The notes beneath the pieces were generated by a model, which was given only the letters and a program-made list of their open reading frames with translations, made no database searches and was not told the DNA's origin. From Acorus gramineus (taxonomy: Eukaryota > Streptophyta > Magnoliopsida > Acorales > Acoraceae): 64,000 nucleotides of DNA. Position 1 is the stretch's first letter; every line of letters starts with the position of its first letter. The position numbers were made by a program, and so were the translations under genes. Below are positions 43,221 to 54,112 of the stretch, piece after piece. The DNA is taken from positions 1,376,395-1,440,394 of the forward strand of contig JAUJYN010000026.1 of the NCBI GenBank assembly GCA_030737835.1. The letters run 5' to 3'.

Positions 43221-46200
43221 TGTTATATATGTGTCACTTTTTGGCCTGCTGGTAACCATTGGAGCATTTTGGCAGTTTTTGAGTTTTTTTGTTTTTCGAT
43301 CGGAACCGCTAAAATTTTAGACTGTTAGCTATCGTCCTGAGCTTGAGGACTCCGGTTTTCTCTAACTGCATATTATGTGTCCTGGTGCCATTTTAAGCCA
43401 CTCATGAAAATTTCATCGAATTCCGGTAACGTTTCAAAATTTCACAGTTCCGGGGCGTATCCGGGTTTTGACCGAGCGAGAAGTCATTGGGAGAGTTGAC
43501 TCGGTCAAAGTGGGCCCATGACTTGGTCAACCCTTTTTGTCTTTTTGTGTGGTTAGGTTGACCCAAGTCAAATCCCCCTTTAAGCACCCTTAACCTAATT
43601 AATCTAGGTTAACACTAATTAAGTTGAATTGACTATTTAAGTGAGCAAAAAAAGGTTGCCCACTATTCATCATCTTCCTCTTTTGCTTTCTCTCTCTCCC
43701 TCTCTCAAAACAAGCTTTTGAGCCCCTTGGAGTGCCCAAACCTTAAAACCTAAAACATAGAAAGGGTAGATCCGGTCCCGATCTACACCCCGGTGTTTTC
43801 AAATCCGAATTTCAGCGTGTCTAGCCCTTTCTTCCGCCCTCTCTTCTCCTCAGATCTGAGCCATTTCGGAGGTGGGAAGAGGTCTTGGTGGTGGAAACCC
43901 TTGGAGAGGCGTTTCGGTGCGCGGAGAGCAACCGAGCATCCCTTCCTTCCCTTGGTAATCTCTTTTTCCTCTTCTTTTTGGCTTAGATGCTTGTTAGGAG
44001 GGTGGTTTTGGGTTGGGTGGTGGTCGGCGGCTGTGGGTGGCTGTCGGAGGTGGTTGGGGGTGGTCGGAGGCCATTGGTGGGCGGTGGTTGGTGGTGGAGG
44101 TGTCGGACAGGGTGGTGGTCTGTCCCGGGCAGGATGGCAGCAGGCAGGCGCAGCAGGCAGCAGCACAGGCAGCATAGGCGCAGCAGGCGGAGCAGCTGGC
44201 AGGGCGCGCGCGTGCGTTCGGGTGGAACTGGAGGCCAGCAAGGCGCGCGTGCTGGGCGCTGGGCGCGAGTGTGCTGGGCGCTGAGCACCGTGGAGGGGCA
44301 TGCGCGCGGAGCGCTGGGCAGAGGCGCAGGCATGCGCGCGGTGAGGTGAGCAGTGGGTGCGAGCGAGCAGGTGCGCGTGTGGGGCGCAGTGCGCGCGGGT
44401 GCACCGGTGCAGGGCTGGTCGAGCGGATGGTGCGAGGGCAGCGGAGGTGCGCGAGTGGTGCGCGCGGGGCGAGGCACTGGGCGCGCGGGCCAGCACGGGG
44501 CGTGCGGGTGCGCGCGGGCTGCTGCGATGGGGCGCAGTGGGCGCGCGGTGCACCCGGGTGGCTCGGCAGCGTGTCCAGGCGTGCGGGCAGGGGCCCGGCG
44601 GTGCGCCTGGGTGCGCGGGCTGAGGCGCGGCGGTGCATCCGGGGGCGGGTGGCCGTGCGAGTGGTTGCCGGGGGTGCGGGAGTGAGTCGGGGTGCTCGAG
44701 CTATCGTGCATACGGGCCGTATGTACGTTTGCCCAAGTGTTGGGTGTATATTTGTGTATTTTTGTGTATTTTGGGGTTTTTGTGTATTTTTACTCACCGG
44801 GTTGTTTACCCTGTCTTGCAGATTTTGATGTACGGTCGCGCGACGGCCCGGTTATCGGTGAGTGGGACAACCCAACCCAGTTGAGAGGCGCTACATGCAC
44901 TTGGGCGTGTACCGTCCTCCCCTGGGGCACATAGTTGATATTAACTGCTTTTATTATAATCCATGCAAGCATGATTTATGTGTAGAATGCATGCCACCCT
45001 AGACTTGTATGTTAGAGACTTGCACCCTTAGGATATGTGCATGAGCCGTGCATCCTGTCACCCCGTTATCATGCTAGGAAAGCCCTGACCTATGCATGCG
45101 TCCTATTAGTTTGATTTATTTAATTAAATGCAAGCTTGTGATATTATTAGCATGCCTTGGGGAATATAAGGGGGCCTTGCGAGGTTAACATTGAGACCCG
45201 GGTTAGGGTACTCCGTGTTCCTTGTTTGGTTGGCGGGATGTCCTACATCGGGACCTCAGGTTGCCCTCCCAAGGTCTCTTTTCCTCATTATTATCTTATG
45301 TATTCCCCGCATCTTGGTTATGCGCGCTGGAGGAATTATGAGGAATTCAAGACATTAGAGTTGTAGAGATGTGCTGTCAGCGGATCCGAGTGGATCATAT
45401 GCGATGGATATGCTATTCTGTTCCCTTCGTTGGATCCGTGTAGAGACTACCTCAGCATTAGAAAGGTTGTCCCGTGTAGGGGCTCCCATCAGTAGACACC
45501 TCCTGATTTGGTAGATGGACTGTGCTGAATGTGGGAATGGCCAAACGACCTACGGAGTGGGGAGAGACTATCGGTGGACCAAGGGTGACCAACAGCCTAG
45601 TCAGTCCCAAGAGCCTATGTCACCTATTGAGGGGTGAGGGTGAGGGTATGGTGGGCCGGCGTTGTGGCGACCCACTGGATTGTGTAAGGATGATTATCAG
45701 CCTATTAAGTCCCAACATCTTTTGTCACCTATTGAGAGGTGAGGGTGAGGGTGAGGGTATGGTGGTTCGGCGATGTAACGAACCCCCGGATTTGTGTTGT
45801 TTATGCCACTTTGAGGCTAGTGACTTGATTAAATGTGGTTAATATAAACTGTATGCATGGGTTGTGCTATTTACTGAGCGTGTGGCTCACCCCTTGCATA
45901 ATTATTTTCTCTAGTGATTACCGAAGCGGATTTGAAGGAGAAGCTTCCCGAGCGACTACACCAGTAGCGGAGTAGCGCCACGTCCCTCGAGTTTTGAGGC
46001 CATCAGCATCCTTCTCTTTCATTGTATGTATATATTTCTGTGCTTGGGCACCTAGTATGGATTGTATTTTGATGGATGTATTGTGGATATATTGGCTCTC
46101 ACAGGACATATGATTATGTATCGAGTCTGTAAAGTGTTGTTGATTTACAGATTCAGTCTTTTGCTTCCGCTTTTCTGTGTATACATCATGTCAGCCCTTT

Positions 46201-46318
46201 TGTTGTCTGTGTTGTCTTTTTAGCTATTGTTATGGTATATTATTGATCCCCTGTATTGACTGCTGATATCATGTATACCCTTGCAGCGTCCCGGGGACGG
46301 CCGCCCTGGGGCGTGACA
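43221..46318 (+). repeat. 3' LTR of copy A2 (3098 bp)
   Basis: It starts TGTTATATATGTGTCAC and ends GGGGCGTGACA, followed by the CCTGC duplication. It is very similar to the 5' LTR. It keeps the block at 45775-45930 (CGATGTAACGAACCCCCGG and following) that the 5' LTR lost, but has fewer copies of the GC-rich GCTGGGCGC units. Confidence 0.95.
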
Positions 46319-46323
46319 CCTGC

Positions 46324-47214
46324 CCTGCACAAAGTGTAGAAATCCATCTTAGGAGTCGCATGGTAGGACGATCATATATCAACTATCTACTCAGTATTCT
46401 AATCTGCAACATGAGAGCATTTTTTCTCTGAAAGAAAGAGCCACAAATTCATCTGTTTATGCAATAACCGTGATGTTCTTGTTGTCATCTTTCTTCTTCT
46501 GATAATTTTCCTCATCCTATTCTCTTTTCCAAATTCAACAATTCCTCTTGAAGTGACCAGCTTTACCGTAGTGGTAGCACGCGTTTTCTTCAGACCTTGA
46601 CTTGCTTCTGTACCTGCTATGACCTTCTTGTTCTCAGCCATTGCTCCCCCTTGTTCGCTATGACAAGGGTCTGTGCATCATCTATACCCGCTGATTTTCT
46701 TCTTGTTTCTTCATTGAACAAGCAGCTCATAATTATACTCATAAACAATACACCATCTGGAGCAGAGTTACTCAATGTGACGACTACCCTTTCCAAACTG
46801 TCCGGCAAAGATCCCAAAAATAATAGTGCCTGTAACTCATCATCCAAAGTCATTTTCATATTAGTCAATTGATTCATCAAGATCTAAAACTCATTCAGGT
46901 GCTCTGCAATATTGCCATCTTTGAACTTTAAATTCATGAATTTCCTGATTAAAAATGCCTTGTCACCCGCAGTTTTCTTCTCACACAAAGACTGAAGCGT
47001 TTTCCATAAAGAGAGTATGTGTTCGTCTCATTTGCAATGTGATGGAATACGCTGGCATCAACCCACTGTCAAATAATGGTAACACATTTTTTATTCAACT
47101 TGGTTCAGTCTTCTTCTATCATTTTTTCCAGTTTGCTTTTATCTTCTTCAATTGGTTCTAACAAATCCTTACAATAAAGGATGTCCTCCATCTTGGGCTT
47201 CTATATCAACCAAT
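46324..47214 (-). pseudogene. Copia gag (UBN2-type) of the 24-kb element, broken
   Basis: The minus strand starts MEDILYCKDLLEPIEEDKSK near 47190. It has stops before QWVDASVFHH, then LMNQLTNMKMTLDDELQALL and LGSLPDSLERVVVTLSNSAP in the 46880-46617 frame. A zinc knuckle follows at about 46579-46536 reading CYHYGKAGHFKRNC, where the second zinc Cys has become Tyr. The gene is cut at 46323 by chromovirus A2 and resumes at 35162. Confidence 0.88.
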
Positions 47215-47299
47215 TGAAACTATTCAAATAAATTATCATGTAGATGGAATTCTCCGTGACTATCTCACACGAATAAATTGAACTTCGCTGTAATACTGT

Positions 47300-47398
47300 T
47301 GTTGGGAAACGAAATCGCAGAAGCCATCAACACAAGAACACAAGATATACGTGGTTTGGCCTAGGCCTATGTAGAAGAAAAAATCTGCACCCTATTAA
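47300..47398 (-). repeat. 5' LTR of the 24-kb copia element, inner fragment
   Basis: TGTTGGGAAACGAAATCGCAG and ACGTGGTTTGGCCTAGGCCT match the 3' LTR at 29733-29850. The LTR continues on the far side of the nested DNA at about 53321-53693. The exact left insertion edge is uncertain to about 30 bp. Confidence 0.8.
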
Positions 47399-48109
47399 AA
47401 TACGACATATGTCTAGGCTTAGACGGGTATGGGCCACCATATTTGACACCTAAGGACCCAAACCTAGTAGTGGAATACTGAGCAGGCACTCCCAAGCAGG
47501 TGAGACACAACTAGATTGGCCCCTCATTGAACTAAGCCAAGTCTAGTCGAACAGTCTTACACCTCACGGGTGAATGCCATCCCAAACAGGTGTGACATGA
47601 ATAGATTGAATCAAGTATGAACTGTGCTACATCTCGTGAACGAATGACTGGGTACAGCCGAGCAGGACTCTATGTACCGACTAGATCAAGACCACGAGGA
47701 GAACCTCGGAAACGGTCAGGCACCCATAACGCCTGTAACTGTCAGATGAATGATTAAGGCTATTACTCATAAAACGTGGGTAATTAAGGGCACGTTCAGC
47801 TACAATAAAGCAGAGCGGTTATCACAAAATTCACCCACTACCATTAAGGGAGAGTTGTTACAACAGATATGGGGTTAGTGACAATGGCTATCTAGCCCAT
47901 GAATCCTATAAAAGGGATGGTTAACAGCAAATTGAGATATGAGTTAACTTTGATGCAAGCCACTTAATTAGTGAGATAAGACTTTCGAATTCCCTTACTG
48001 ATACATCTATTCGGCATTCCCTTGGCTGGCACCACACTGGTGCCATCTTGATTTCTTTTTTAGTGTAGGATTCATATTCAACCGGGTTCAGATTCGAGAG
48101 AGTTGCTCC
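47399..48109 (+). repeat. Tat-like LTR fragment inserted in the copia LTR
   Basis: A gypsy Tat-style LTR 3' half has CACGGGTGAATGCC units, ACGTGGGTAATTAAGGGC, a TATA box CCTATAAAAGGG at about 47909 and a TTGCTCC end. The expected PBS after GTTGCTCCATCAG is degenerate (53289 onward). No internal coding region follows. Its right part, about 40 bp, continues after 53279. Confidence 0.6.
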
Positions 48110-51100
48110 TGTTATGTCTATGTCATTTGGAGCCATTTCGGTTAAGCCTTGGTCACATCTTGGTCATTCAGGGCCTTTTTGTTTTTTTCGATTGGAGTCG
48201 CTAAAATTTTGGCTTTTACCGAATCGCATCTGGGTTTGGCCGTTACTGGGTTTTGGTGGGTGAGATATTTTCGAGTGTGTAGTGCTTCTCCGCACGCTTC
48301 CCAATAAAGCAAAAATAAGTGGTTGAGTGAGGGTGAGCCTAACCCTAACCTCACCACCCCCTTATGGTCACCCCTAGGCACTATTTGGGCATGAAAATGA
48401 CATTTTTGCCCTCTCTCTCTCTCCCCCTCTCTCCCATTTCGTGGAACACCTTCTCTCCCTCTCTTGGTCTCTTTTTTTCCCCTCTTTGTGTGTGGAGAAG
48501 GAGGAAAAAGCAAATGAAGGAGAAGGTGAAGAAGGAAGCACAAGAAGGTGAGTTTTGTGTATGTGTTGTTGTTGTTGTGGTTTCTCCTCTCTCAAGCTCC
48601 CTCTCATGTCTTCCCCCCCCCCTGTTTTTCAGCCAAAGAAGGCTGAGGAGAGGCTGTGGAGGTGGTGGTAGTGGTGGTTGAGGTGGTCGCGGGTGCATCG
48701 AGGGCCCCCGAATCTCCCCCTTTCATTCCCCCTCCCTTGGTGAGCTCTTCCCCTTCTTTTCTTTGGTTTTTCATGGCTTTAGGGGTTGTTGGAAAGTCAT
48801 TCATGCTAGGTAGTTGGTTTAGGGTGAGTGAGGAGTGTGGGGGAGGGGTTAAGCGGCGCGCACGTGCGGTTCGGTCACTCGACCGACCCGCCTGGGGCAT
48901 TAGTCGGGGTTATGCGGGTCGGGCCCGCATATGCGGCCCGATCCCGCTTATGCGTCCGCTTAAGCGGGCGCACAAAAAAAAAAAAAAACAAAATCCCTCG
49001 ACGGCTCGACCTGCCCTAGTTTTCTTCTTCTTCAATACTTCTTCTTCCTCGGGACTTCTTCAACGCCGAATCGCCGAATCCACGCAGGCGAGACTTCTTC
49101 AAGATTTCTTCTTCTTCGACTCCGGCCGGCGACTCCTCTGGCGGTCCGGCGACTCCGGCCTCCTTCACGGTTGGGATTTGAGGACGATCGGATAATTTGA
49201 AGTAACGTGAAACGCGGGTCGTCTGAAAGGGGTTTTTTTTTATCGTGCGCGCGCGGTTGAGGTTAATTTGTTTTTTATTTTTATTTTAAGGTCTTCAATT
49301 CTTTTCACGGTGTTAATTCTTTGATAATTTTGTTTCTCTGTTTTTTTTAATGGAGATGAGAATGGGAGCGTTTGCTGTTCTTGTATGGGATTGTATGGTT
49401 CATTAATAATTGAAATATATATAAGTGAAAGTATAATGTGGTATAAAAGATGATTAATGTATATCAGTGTCATCATCCATCGTTGGATGAAACAGAATAT
49501 TTTGGGACATAACATGTGAAGTGTCAAAGTAGAGGGAAAAATTAACACAGTACTTAATTAGAGGAGATTCTTGTGTTTATATGTAAACAGTGCTATTACA
49601 CTTGGTTTTTTTCTCTATCTAAAACACAGTCTTATATACCATGTTAGAAATCTAATCAAACATATATCTTATTAGATGTTATATATATTACATTACATAT
49701 TTTTTTACACTTAGTAAAAATGAGTTTATTAAACTTGAAATGGAGCGATATACACTTTTTATCAAAGCATATACCTCATTAGATAATGTTTACTATTTAA
49801 AAAAAATGAAAACATGTGAGATCTCAATTTTGATTTGTGAATGTGACTGAGTCTAACATTTTCCTTATGTAAAAGATTGATTACCTCGCAAAAAAATAAT
49901 TTTTCTTTGTACAATGAGTGAAGAGATATGTTTTTTTTCTTCTTTATCTAGATTGAAAATTCTGGTGGTCTAAGCCCCCATTTGGATACGGTATAGGCTA
50001 TGGAAGAATCTAGAATAAAACAAACTAAATAATTTTTGGTGTTTGGATACAATGAATACTATGGGATAACATATGTCAAAATAAACTGGTATATGAATTT
50101 GGAATTATAGTTATTCCAAGCTATTCTAACCAAAGAATATGTGGTTCCATTGTCAAATTAACTGTCATTACCTCTTATAAATCATATGTCAAATCAATTA
50201 TTATTTTTTCACATTTTATAATAATCACCATAGAATAATTCATTTTTTAATTTTTATTAATAAAAAATTATAGAACCGCATATACTCCCGCATATACTCC
50301 CGCATACTGCATATACTCTGTGCGGTACCCTAGCCGCACAGAAACCGCATCCCGCATATCAGAACACTGGGTAGTTGGTTTAGGGTGAGTGAGGAGTGTG
50401 GGGGAAGGGTTAAAAGGGGTTAAAGGGTGTTGAGCGCGTGCGCGGGTCTGTCCGCGCGCGTGCGCGCGGGCGCAGGCGGGTGCATAGGCGGGGGCGTGCG
50501 TGTGCGCGCGGGTGTGCGTGGAGCGAGCGAGCGGGTTCGCGCGGACACTGGCAGCGCGCGCGGGTCGTGCGCGGGAGTGCGCGAGGGCGCGCGAGAGCTT
50601 GCCCGCGCGCGGGGCAGCGTGTCTGGGCGCGCTTGGGCATGCGGAAGGGCGCCAGTGCGCGCGCGCGCGCGCGTGCGCGTGCAGGGGCACGCGCGGGGCT
50701 GCCCAGGGGCTCGGGTAGGTGCTGGGGCACTCGGGCATGCGTGCGTACGCGCGTGCTCGCATGCGTGCGAGCCCGTATGCGTGCATGTCTAAGTCTTTGG
50801 TATTTCTAGTAATTTCTAAGTTTTATAATATGATGTTACTCACCAAATTTGATTCCCTTATCTTGCAGATTTCGTCGGATGGGATGCGCGAGGTCCCGAG
50901 TTGCAGTGAGTGGTTTAATCCAACCCCTCGAGATGCACTCAACACGCGTAGTCGTGCGTCGCGCATCGATGGGCACCCTAGCTATACTACTTGTGTAGAT
51001 AAGTAGTATGGCCATGCTTAAACTATAATATGTTAGATATCTTGCATGCTAGGCTTATATTGCATGCATTGTATCCGTATATGGATGTATAGAATATGAC

Positions 51101-53278
51101 ATGCCTTAGGTAGTATTGTAATACTACTCCCACCATATTAATTGGAATATCCAGTATGATTAAGTCTCGGTTAATAATGGGCACCTGCATAATATTCCCT
51201 TGCGATAAGACTCGAGGGCGTGGTGTAGTTGTTGCGCCCATGCTAATGGGGCAAATCTATGACCAACTTCGAGAGATGATGATCTCTCTCTCTCGCCCTC
51301 TCCCTCTGCACGAACTGAGTAAGTAGAGGCGATTTCCTACTCGACTCGGCTTCATTTGAAATATTGGCATGCACCTATTAGTGCGTGAGATCGCGTTTGA
51401 CCCTTCCCTTTTAAGTTGGTGATATCCAACGCATGCTTAAGTTTTGCCTTGTGTGCTTATGTGATTAATGGCCATGTATGCATGTTGTATGATTTATTGT
51501 TTATGATGTAAATCCATGTTAGGGGTCACCCTTATGGTCAATTATTAGATGATTGTGCATATGGTTCATGCACATAGCTATGATATGATTCTCCTGGATA
51601 TATATATGCGCATGTTAAAATTGATTAGGCCTATCTGAAATAGGCTTGGGTATGACCCGTTGTCGGGTTGTAGCTTATTAGTTAGAGCGCGAGCGATGTA
51701 ATCGCCCCCGTGCATCCTAGGGATGCACTCGTTTGGAATTCAGGAGTATTCATTATCTTATCAGTTTTGTTAAGCCAGTAGTTATGGTATTAAGCTAGGC
51801 CTACCCGTGCTAGGCGTGTGTGTGAACCGCCTGTTGGGTTATGTGCCTTGGGATTATTTCTGCGTGAGAGCAGAGGCAAGCCCCCCTTGTGTCCGAGCGA
51901 CGCAACCGTGTGAGAGTGCAATAGTATTCGATATCATCGATATGTGATTATCGAGAGTAGTTGTTTTTCCATTGGGTTTGCTTTGCGAACATGGAGTGTT
52001 TCCTCCCAATGTCATCCGTGTTGAAGCGGCCCGGGTTGTAGCTGTCCTGACAGAGGGCCCCCACCTGTAGGTGCTATCGATGCATGCGGCAAGATGTACC
52101 AATCATGGGGGTATACCAGGTAGAGGCTACCCGGGAGAGGGCTAACGAATGATATTGCGAGCGTGGAATCGTTCTACCCTTCGTTGGATCCGTGTAGGAA
52201 CTCCCCGGTGTTGGAAAAGCTTTCCAGACAGAGGGCTCCCATCCGTAGGTACTACAGATGTGTTCGGGAGCGTATTGATCGTGGGAGTATATCAGGTAGA
52301 GACTACCCGGGGAAAGGGCTACCAGTGGACCAAGGGTGTAGAGGAGTCTAATCTCTCCAAAAGTCCTATGTCACCTCTAAAGGGTGAGGGTGAGGGTGAG
52401 GTGAAGACACGTCGCCGCGTGACCCATTCGTTGTTCGTCCGTTCTAATAGTTGTTGGGTCCAATTGCGTATTGATGTTCAAAGACATCGTTGGGCAGTTA
52501 TCTCGATGTAGATGATCCAGTAGTGTTGTGTAAACCAGTAATTCCGGGTCTCTTCGACCAACGGTATGGTCTCTCCCCAAGAGTCCCAAGAGTCTCCCTC
52601 CGGGAGTGAGGGTGAGGGTGAGGTTGGTGATCCAGTAGTGTTGTGTGGACCAGTAATTCCGCGTCTCTTCGACCAACGGTATGGTCTCTCCCCAAAAGTC
52701 CCAAGAGTCTTCCTCCGGGAGTGAGGGTGAGGGTGAGGTTGGTTGCGCCGCCGCGTGACCTTGTTATCCATTGGGTTTCTACCCATGTTTTCCTTGAAAG
52801 GAAATTGCCTTAACATTGAACTGTTGTAATGGTGATTGGTTTCCAGCCACTCACTGAGCTTGTAGCTCACCCCTCGCATACTGTTTCTTTTCAGGGGCAG
52901 TGTTGGGCATGGAGCTGGAGCTTCCCTGTGGCGTGGTCTTATGTGCGTGGAGCGTTCTGTCCGGCGGGTGGTGAGTGCGAGGCTGTCAGCAGTCCTAGAG
53001 TCATTTTATGTATTGTAAATCGTGCATATGGCACAGGTTGTATTTTATTTGGACTAGACTTGGCTCTCACAGGACAGTGATTGTGTATTCGAGTCTGTAA
53101 TAATGTTTTTGGTTTACAGACATTGTTGATATCTTATGCTTCCGCTTTTCAGTTGAGTTATCAGTTATCATTGGTTTGCCAGCTTGTGTATTGTTTATTG
53201 GAGTCATTATTGATCTCTTGTACTTGATAGCTGATATTTCATTATTGCCACGTCGGACGGCCACCCTGAGGCGTGACA
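48110..53278 (+). mobile_element. Family B solo LTR (plus strand)
   Basis: It runs from TGTTATGTC to GAGGCGTGACA with a perfect GCTCC duplication (48105-48109, 53279-53283). No primer site or coding region follows, so it is a solo LTR. After subtracting the internal insert it is about 3.6 kb. It includes the donor-like site at 48740, the GC-rich core (50420-50780), the acceptor TATCTTGCAG at about 50868 and GGGTGA repeats at 52383, 52608 and 52720. Confidence 0.88.
48853..50369. mobile_element. hAT-like non-autonomous insert with an atypical 44-bp flanking repeat
   Basis: The right end reads CAGTGTTCTG on the minus strand, a hAT-style terminus. Both end regions are rich in GCGGG and GCATATGCGG motifs, and an A17 run and CTTCTTCTTC tracts occur near 48965-49120. 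The host LTR sequence GGTAGTTGG...GGGTTAA (about 44 bp) is present on both sides (48809-48852, 50370-50413) instead of an 8-bp duplication. The interior is AT-rich and shows no transposase. Confidence 0.5.
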
Positions 53279-53320
53279 GCTCCATCAGTTTATTTTGATT
53301 GAAGGGAAAAAATATCTCTT

Positions 53321-53693
53321 AACTTATATTGACGAGGCGAAAACAGAGAATCTACTATAATAGTTGAGATACAAAAAATACATTAAGACTCACAAACTCT
53401 CTCATGGAGTTACCATGTCTTAGAACCCTCTCAACCTCGGTCTAGGATCTCTATATTGTATCATGCCAAGTTTTACCATGGAACCCTAGAGGATATTTAT
53501 AGATATAAATAACTTCTTCTCAAATTAATCTTCTAATTAACAAATAAATATTGTTTCCTAATTTTAGGAGATTCACTTTAAATATTAATTAAAATTAAAT
53601 CTTAATTAATATATACCAATTAGATGCTTACCCTAATATGGTTTCATCATAATCATCTGATGTGATAAACCAGATCGAGATCTAATCCTAACA
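53321..53693 (-). repeat. 5' LTR of the 24-kb copia element, outer fragment
   Basis: GAGAATCTACTATAATAG onward parallels 29860-29930, and the GAGGATATTTATAGATAT block parallels 30745-30950. It ends TCCTAACA before TATAT. A central 500-bp part present in the 3' LTR (about 29960-30690) is missing. Confidence 0.8.
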
Positions 53694-53698
53694 TATAT

Positions 53699-54112
53699 AA
53701 CACATTGAGAAATTACATATAGATGCAAAAATCAATCCATTTGATAGGATAACAATAGCTTATTTATATTGGTCCTTGATATCAGATTATATAACGTGCG
53801 AATGCACGAAACATTTTATACCATTTTCACAAAGTAATGTCATCACATCCAAAGATAACAGGGTCAACAAAATCACGAAAGTCTGACTGAATGAGGTGTT
53901 TCACTTATTAATTTACAAAACAAATCCCTTGAAAAAACAACACATCTAGAATTCTAGATCACCTAATTAAAGACGGCTAGTGTTTAAGATAAGATGGGGG
54001 GGGGGGGGGGGGAATCTTAAAATCTAATACACTGTTGGAAGCTCAACACCCTACGAACGCATGCATTTCTTACACGTTTAGTCTCTGCGTTTTTTTTTCT
54101 TTCAATTGGATG
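53699..54112. other. Intergenic sequence downstream of the COR27-like gene
   Basis: AT-rich DNA with a G homopolymer of about 20 at 53996-54012. It presumably includes the 3' UTR of the adjacent minus-strand gene. No confident polyadenylation signal or other feature is seen. Confidence 0.5.

Larger units (their letters stand above)
35163..46318 (+). mobile_element. Full-length family A chromovirus (Tekay/Del-like), copy A2
   Basis: TGTTATATATG...GCGTGACA LTRs, primer-binding site, gag, protease, RT, RNase H, integrase, chromodomain and polypurine tract are all present in order. A perfect 5-bp duplication, CCTGC, flanks it (35158-35162, 46319-46323). It lies inside the copia gene between gag and GAG-pre-integrase. 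At least four single-base frameshifts break the polyprotein, so it is structurally complete but not autonomous. Confidence 0.95.
29733..53693 (-). mobile_element. Ty1/copia element, 24 kb after multiple nested insertions
   Basis: Flanking TATAT copies lie at 29728-29732 and 53694-53698. The minus strand reads 5' LTR (53693 to 47300, interrupted), gag (47214 to 46324), [chromovirus A2], protease/integrase (35162 to about 33650), then the 3' non-coding end (31688 to 30951), a polypurine tract and 3' LTR (30950 to 29733). RT and RNase H are not found and were probably deleted near 33650. Gag and integrase have stops and frameshifts. The LTR ends are TGTTGGGA...TCCCAACA. Confidence 0.8.

Noticed and set aside
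48656-49195. A 179-codon plus-strand frame spanning LTR and hAT-like insert.
   Set aside because: It crosses an insertion border, includes a poly-Lys from the A17 run and has no recognisable domain.
49972-50200. CCCCATTTGGATAC segment inside the hAT-like insert resembling a Tourist-type MITE start.
   Set aside because: No matching inverted end or TAA/TTA duplication could be found.
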